DNA of 64,000 bases, from positions 186,001 to 250,000 of the forward strand of contig VXBP01009019.1 of assembly GCA_013400115.1 (NCBI GenBank). The letters are read 5' to 3'. The DNA is from Rhinopomastus cyanomelas. Lineage: Eukaryota > Chordata > Aves > Bucerotiformes > Rhinopomastidae. How positions within the stretch are numbered: position 1 is the stretch's first letter; each line of letters opens with the position of its first letter. The translations under genes and the position numbers were made by a program. The notes under the pieces are model-generated. The model was not told the origin of the DNA, searched no databases, and worked only from the letters and a program-made list of their open reading frames with translations. This document shows, one piece after another, positions 61,741-64,000 of this stretch.

Positions 61741-64000
61741 AATAATGGCTTTAGTGCAGTTAACAGCAGGCTTAGGGGGAGCAAAGAGCTTCTGGATTGG
61801 GTGTTTCTTCTTTCATTTTCTCTGAAGGCTTCTGTCTGAAACTGTTGGGTTGTTCTGTTTGAAGAGAACAGGGGTGTGGATAGGTAAATACTTTGAGAGC
61901 TTTTAAAACAGGAGAAGTGGGTTATAAAGATCTCATTGAAAAAGCATGCTGCTTTTGCCCCCTTGTATGGATGCTTCAGAAGAATCTTCCCCCTGCAGCA
62001 CACAGCATCTGCTTCCTCCCACCTCTGCAGCCCTTCTCAACACTTAAGGTCTGGCCAATGTTCTAGCCAAATTGCAGTCTGGCTGAGAGCACTGGAGAAG
62101 GTAGGGGTGTGCACGTACAGTTGTTCTGTGTATTACGTGAGTATGATAAATGAAATGCAGAAGCCCCCTTTGAGACACTTGAATCCGTTGCTCTTCATTC
62201 TGTGTTTCAGAACTCTGGCACAAACTCATTAATAAGCAGGAGGAAATAGCAAGATGTTTTAATTACATTTGGGTAGAAATAGGAAAACCTAGTAAGGGGG
62301 AAATTTAATTTAGTTGTCCAGTTTATTAGCTCGGATTCCACTAAGGCTTCTCATGAACTCTGCCTGGGTTTGTGATGGCCAGTGTGAAATTTCTCCAGGC
62401 CTGTACTGGACAAGGGCTGAAGAACCCTTCACAGCACATTGCTGGCAAAATCCCCAGCACGGGCCCGATGTCCCGGTGATGGAGACGTGACCTTGGCTGA
62501 ATTCTTGTCCTTCAGAGTTTGGATTTCTACTAGTCCAGCAAAGAACTGGTGCTGAGGTGCACCTACCCCTAGAATTTGTGCATACCAAGCTGTTATGCAA
62601 GACTTGGAGGTGGCTTTGGCCAAGCTTTTAGGGACAGACGCTGTGTAAAGCAAATTAATACAAATGAGCCCAGACTTCACTACGAGCAGTGTAAGAGAGT
62701 ATCTGCCAGAGTTCCTACTGAATTATTCATTCCTCTTTAAACGTTACAAACATTGTGTGCCTTCACCCAACAGACTGCTTTTAAAATTTAGATTTACAGG
62801 AAAGTTGGATTAGAAATACTGACATTTATTCCACAATGAACATGTGGCTTGTTAACAATCTGATTCAGTGTGGTTTTACTACAAAGCCTTTTGTGTTTGA
62901 ACTGTTTCTATTATGAGAGAGGACATCACATCCTCGTAACGTGTAAGATGTGATAAAATATGTTTTGGTGCTTTAAGGAAACAGAAGGTGAATCTAGGGA
63001 ATATTAAAGCAACTCCTTGACACCTTGTCTGTGCAGTATGTGTGTAGACCTTTTCAACCTGTTTAGTTTTATCCCCTTGTTTTTTTTAAGTACTGCATAG
63101 AGAACAGTCCAAGACATAACTGAAGTGTTGTAGGCAGGAATGAAATGGTACTTACACAACAGGTTATGGCTACTTGCAATCTCTAAAGTCTTCTCATTAA
63201 TGTATAAGCTTTCTGCAGGGGTTTTGTCTCTCTGAATTCAGGGGCTGTGACATTGTTTTCCTTTGTGTTTTAGGAAGCCAGTAAATCTAGGTTAGCAAAC
63301 AGAGAGGTTATTATTCATAACAGTAAAACTTAGATAGCAAAACCAGCTCCTCTATTAGTATGAACATTAAAATTGTACATTGTACAACAGTTCTGTCCAG
63401 ATGGCCAGCAGTTACAGAGCAGATTGTAATGATGCAGTTGCATGATGTAATTTTTTCCTTCTTTGTGGTGAGATTCAATCAGGCCTCTATTGTGCAAGAA
63501 TCAAAGACTGAAATTATGAAGCATCTGATTGTCTTGAGCTGAAAATGCCTACTCCTTTGTTGAAAGCATATCTCCAAAGCTAAATTAATTGGTTTGCGCA
63601 GGATACAATCAATAATACCAGAAGGATTTAGACAGGACTAAGGCAAATCTGATTGTTATCTGTGTACAAAGACAATGTAAAAGGAGCTGTTCCACAGGCC
63701 ACAGATGTGCTAATTACTTGGCTCAGCCATCCCTTTTTGAATACACTGCTCTCCTCTCCCAATCTCCAGCAACTTGATGCAGAAGTGGCAGTAAAATATA
63801 TCTTTTTTTCCTCCTCTGTGCCCCACAGTAGCCTAGAACAGGAGGAAAACAAGGCTGGGCAAAGGAGGCACAAAAGATGCAGGCTTTCATCTTCAAACCA
63901 GGCTGCTTGCAAAACACCGGAATGAGGATACAACCATCCTCTGGTTCCAGCCCTGTGCATTTGAAATGTCGATGCCTCCAGAGGCTAAGGAGTAATGGCT

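Larger units (their letters stand above)
58533..64000 (+). other. TRIM2: TRIM2 intron after coding exon 5 (runs off window)
   Basis: This is presumed intron, because no NHL-encoding exon is visible to the right edge. It starts with the GTATGT donor and contains a sense CR1 3' end (58,982-59,125), a C-rich then A-rich patch (about 60,022-60,075) and a 34-bp tandem duplication (61,663-61,728). The open frames in 60,600-64,000 are short and look like nothing known. Confidence 0.7.

Overview
This is a eukaryotic, intron-rich, vertebrate window, almost certainly from a bird. One protein-coding gene can be supported: the 5' coding half of TRIM2 on the + strand, in five coding exons between 45,690 and 58,532. 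The avian call rests on many CR1 LINE fragments with the typical 3' end (ACATTAGG-type/ATTCTGTG-type octamer tails) and on the absence of any mammalian-type SINE or L1. From memory, the commonest CR1 3' end here (ending GATGATCTTTCGAGGTCCC or similar, then CCTTCCAATCCCTAATG) resembles those abundant in woodpeckers and their relatives. That order-level guess is weak.

Layout. Positions 1-45,641 hold no coding exon that I can support. They contain non-coding DNA, one non-autonomous hAT transposon with its target-site duplication (3,016-3,363), CR1 fragments, short tandem duplications, and a CpG-rich block (about 40,660-40,993) that looks like an alternative promoter or first exon. This stretch is probably 5' intron(s) and/or upstream sequence of TRIM2, a gene known to use several 5' exons. 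Positions 45,642-58,532 hold the exons for the RING finger, the B-box2, the coiled coil and the filamin-type repeat. All four internal junctions have GT-AG boundaries and compatible phases. The spliced frame gives 476 complete codons and stops in the linker just before the NHL beta-propeller. The NHL exons are not visible in the remaining 5.4 kb, so the gene should continue past the right edge.

The exons together encode the catalytic and oligomerisation half of TRIM2, a RING-type E3 ubiquitin ligase best known in neurons, where it ubiquitinates neurofilament light chain. I counted 21 CR1 fragments, 18 in the gene's sense orientation and 3 antisense. Two intronic CR1 copies 1,350 bp apart share 39 bp of non-CR1 flank and so record a local duplication.

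I found no RNA gene, CRISPR array, bacterial feature or convincing new biological system. The more interesting items are the hAT insertion, the duplicated CR1-plus-flank block, a possible N-terminally extended TRIM2 isoform, and the candidate internal promoter.
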